Of a DNA stretch of 46,851 nucleotides, positions 45,787 through 46,851 are shown piece by piece (position 1 is the first letter of the stretch; every line of letters starts with the position of its first letter). The stretch lies in NCBI GenBank assembly GCA_000466585.1, contig KE993461.1:1-46851 (forward strand), given 5' to 3'. Position numbers and translations under genes: made by a program. The notes under the pieces are model-generated. The model was not told the DNA's origin. It was given only the letters and a program-made list of their open reading frames with translations, and ran no database searches. The DNA comes from Clostridiales bacterium oral taxon 876 str. F0540. Lineage in GTDB: Bacteria; Bacillota; Clostridia; Clostridiales; Clostridiaceae.

Positions 45787-46851
45787 CTATTTAAAGAAAA
45801 GCTCCAGTTTACTCAAATCAATTTCAGTTTCAAAACCATCTTTCATATTTTTAATTCTAACTTTACCTCTTTTAACTTCATCCTCACCTACAATTATTAC
45901 AAATGGTATTCCTTGTTTTCCCGCATATTCAAGACTTTTTCTAAGCTTTCTCTTATTCATCTCAATATCAGTTGGTATGCCCTGCCTTCTTAATCTTGTA
46001 GCTAAATTTAGTGATAGTGAATCAGTATCTAATGGAATAATATACACTTGTGCCGCAGGCATATTTCTCTCAATATTTTTGTGTTCTAATGCTAAATGAA
46101 TTACATCTAATCCAAAGGTTATTCCTACTGCCGGATATTCGCCTCCGTTATTTAAGAAAGCTCCTATTATCTTGTCATATCTTCCACCTCCGCTTAAACT
46201 TGAACTTATACTTCCATCAGCTAAAAATATTTCAAAGACTGTGCCAGTGTATATTTCAAGACCTCTTGCAAGACAAGGTGAAAACCTGCAAATATCTTTT
46301 ATATTTGATGCCTCCACGTAATAAATCAGCTCATCAAGCTCTTTCAACCCTTGTCTTATTAATTCATTAGGTGGATTATTTCGAAGTCTTTCAAGCAGTT
46401 TTTCTTCTTTCATCATTATAATTGAAAATAGCTTTGATATATTTTCATTTGTTAATCCTTTACTTTCAAGTTCGCTTTTAACACCTTCCTCCCCTATTTT
46501 TTCGAGTTTATCCAAACTTAATATAACTGTTCCCTCAAGCTCTTCACTAATTCCTATAGATTTGATTATTCCTGACAAAAGCTTCCTATTATTAAAAGAA
46601 ATAAAAATATCAAGCTCAAGCATTTTATATATATCCTTTGCCATAATCATTAGTTCTGCTTCCGCCATCATTGACTTTACTCCGACTATATCAACGTCAC
46701 ATTGAATAAATTCTCTGCTCCTTCCAGTTTTAACAGGACCATTGCGAAAAACTTTCCCTATTTCATATCTTTTAAAGGGCATTTTTATATTAGGATTCAT
46801 TCCTATAACTCTGGCGAATGGAACAGTTAAATCATACCGTAAACCTATTTC
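45787..46851 (-). CDS. hisS: Histidyl-tRNA synthetase, 5' part outside window
   Basis: The reading frame stays open to the window edge, so only the C-terminal 354 residues or so are seen. The first visible residues, EIGLRYDLTVPFARVIGMNP, are the class II motif around the active site. FKRYEIGKVFRNGPVKTGRSREFIQCDVDIVG is motif 2. CLARGLEIYTGTVFEIF and SLSGGGRYDKIIGAF are the histidine-binding and motif 3 parts. The C-terminal anticodon-binding domain (AAQVYIIPLDTDSLSLNLATRLRRQGIPTDIEMNKRKLRKSLEYAGKQGIPFVIIVGEDEVKRGKVRIKNM) is complete. The KTGRSREFxQCDVDIVG form resembles the eukaryote/archaea-like HisRS type found in some clostridia. Confidence 0.94.
   Translation of the reverse strand, partial: EIGLRYDLTVPFARVIGMNPNIKMPFKRYEIGKVFRNGPVKTGRSREFIQCDVDIVGVKSMMAEAELMIMAKDIYKMLELDIFISFNNRKLLSGIIKSIGISEELEGTVILSLDKLEKIGEEGVKSELESKGLTNENISKLFSIIMMKEEKLLERLRNNPPNELIRQGLKELDELIYYVEASNIKDICRFSPCLARGLEIYTGTVFEIFLADGSISSSLSGGGRYDKIIGAFLNNGGEYPAVGITFGLDVIHLALEHKNIERNMPAAQVYIIPLDTDSLSLNLATRLRRQGIPTDIEMNKRKLRKSLEYAGKQGIPFVIIVGEDEVKRGKVRIKNMKDGFETEIDLSKLELFFK

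Noticed and set aside
1..46851. CRISPR arrays, tRNA or rRNA genes, T-box leaders and prophage genes.
   Set aside because: I looked for repeat-spacer patterns, tRNA T-loops (GGTTCRA), the T-box AGGGTGG sequence and phage structural genes on both strands and saw none.

Overview
The window is AT-rich, densely coded and almost free of phage or transposon genes. It looks like the chromosome of a spore-forming, motile, anaerobic member of the Clostridiaceae (Clostridium sensu stricto-like). The signs are a hybrid cluster protein, a CotF-family coat protein, chemotaxis receptors with a sigma-D promoter, a SigI/RsgI pair, an ECF folate transporter under a tetrahydrofolate riboswitch, and strong AAGGAGG ribosome binding sites throughout. 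Forty-five protein-coding loci are described. One is a gene remnant (MFS transporter) and one runs off the right edge (hisS). No tRNA, rRNA, CRISPR array or insertion sequence was found.

Layout. 1-5.4 kb: small secreted and membrane proteins, an aldo/keto reductase, hcp and a papain-like amidase-domain protein. 5.4-12 kb: a small WYL-like gene behind a consensus promoter with a LexA box in its spacer, comFB, a sigma-D-driven chemoreceptor, a NifS-type desulfurase overlapping a degenerate P-loop NTPase, and a TPR-GGDEF diguanylate cyclase. 12-18.9 kb: topB, a Tyr/Asn-rich protein, a secondary alcohol dehydrogenase, and a folT-dinB operon under a THF riboswitch, then an MFS remnant. 19-25.4 kb: a nucleotidyltransferase and a MazG-like pyrophosphohydrolase separated by a repeat array, then a TetM-like GTPase with an attenuated leader, divergent from helD. 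25.4-32.3 kb: an SDR, a secreted DUF5667 protein divergent from sigI-rsgI with matching SigI-type promoters, and a large vault-like SPFH protein. 32.3-46.9 kb: a PatB/MalY aminotransferase, coat proteins, a lysine permease under a lysine riboswitch, tspO, pepF, a membrane Ser/Thr kinase, an EF-P-type reductase, an FMN-binding-like lipoprotein with a large insert, a DUF2156 protein, a soluble chemoreceptor-like protein and hisS.

The most unusual signals are in non-coding DNA. (1) A structured repeat family occurs at three loci on both strands. Each copy sits directly before a start codon and is bounded by Shine-Dalgarno sequence on both sides, as if it inserted into ribosome binding sites and rebuilt them. 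(2) Near-identical SigI-type promoters face each other between the DUF5667 gene and sigI. (3) An SOS-type promoter drives a small WYL-like gene whose 5' leader is almost entirely one long hairpin. (4) A THF riboswitch controls folT together with the translesion polymerase gene dinB, and a pairing scheme for translational switching can be read from the sequence. (5) The SPFH protein has vault-like architecture. All identifications come from reading the sequence; no database search was run.
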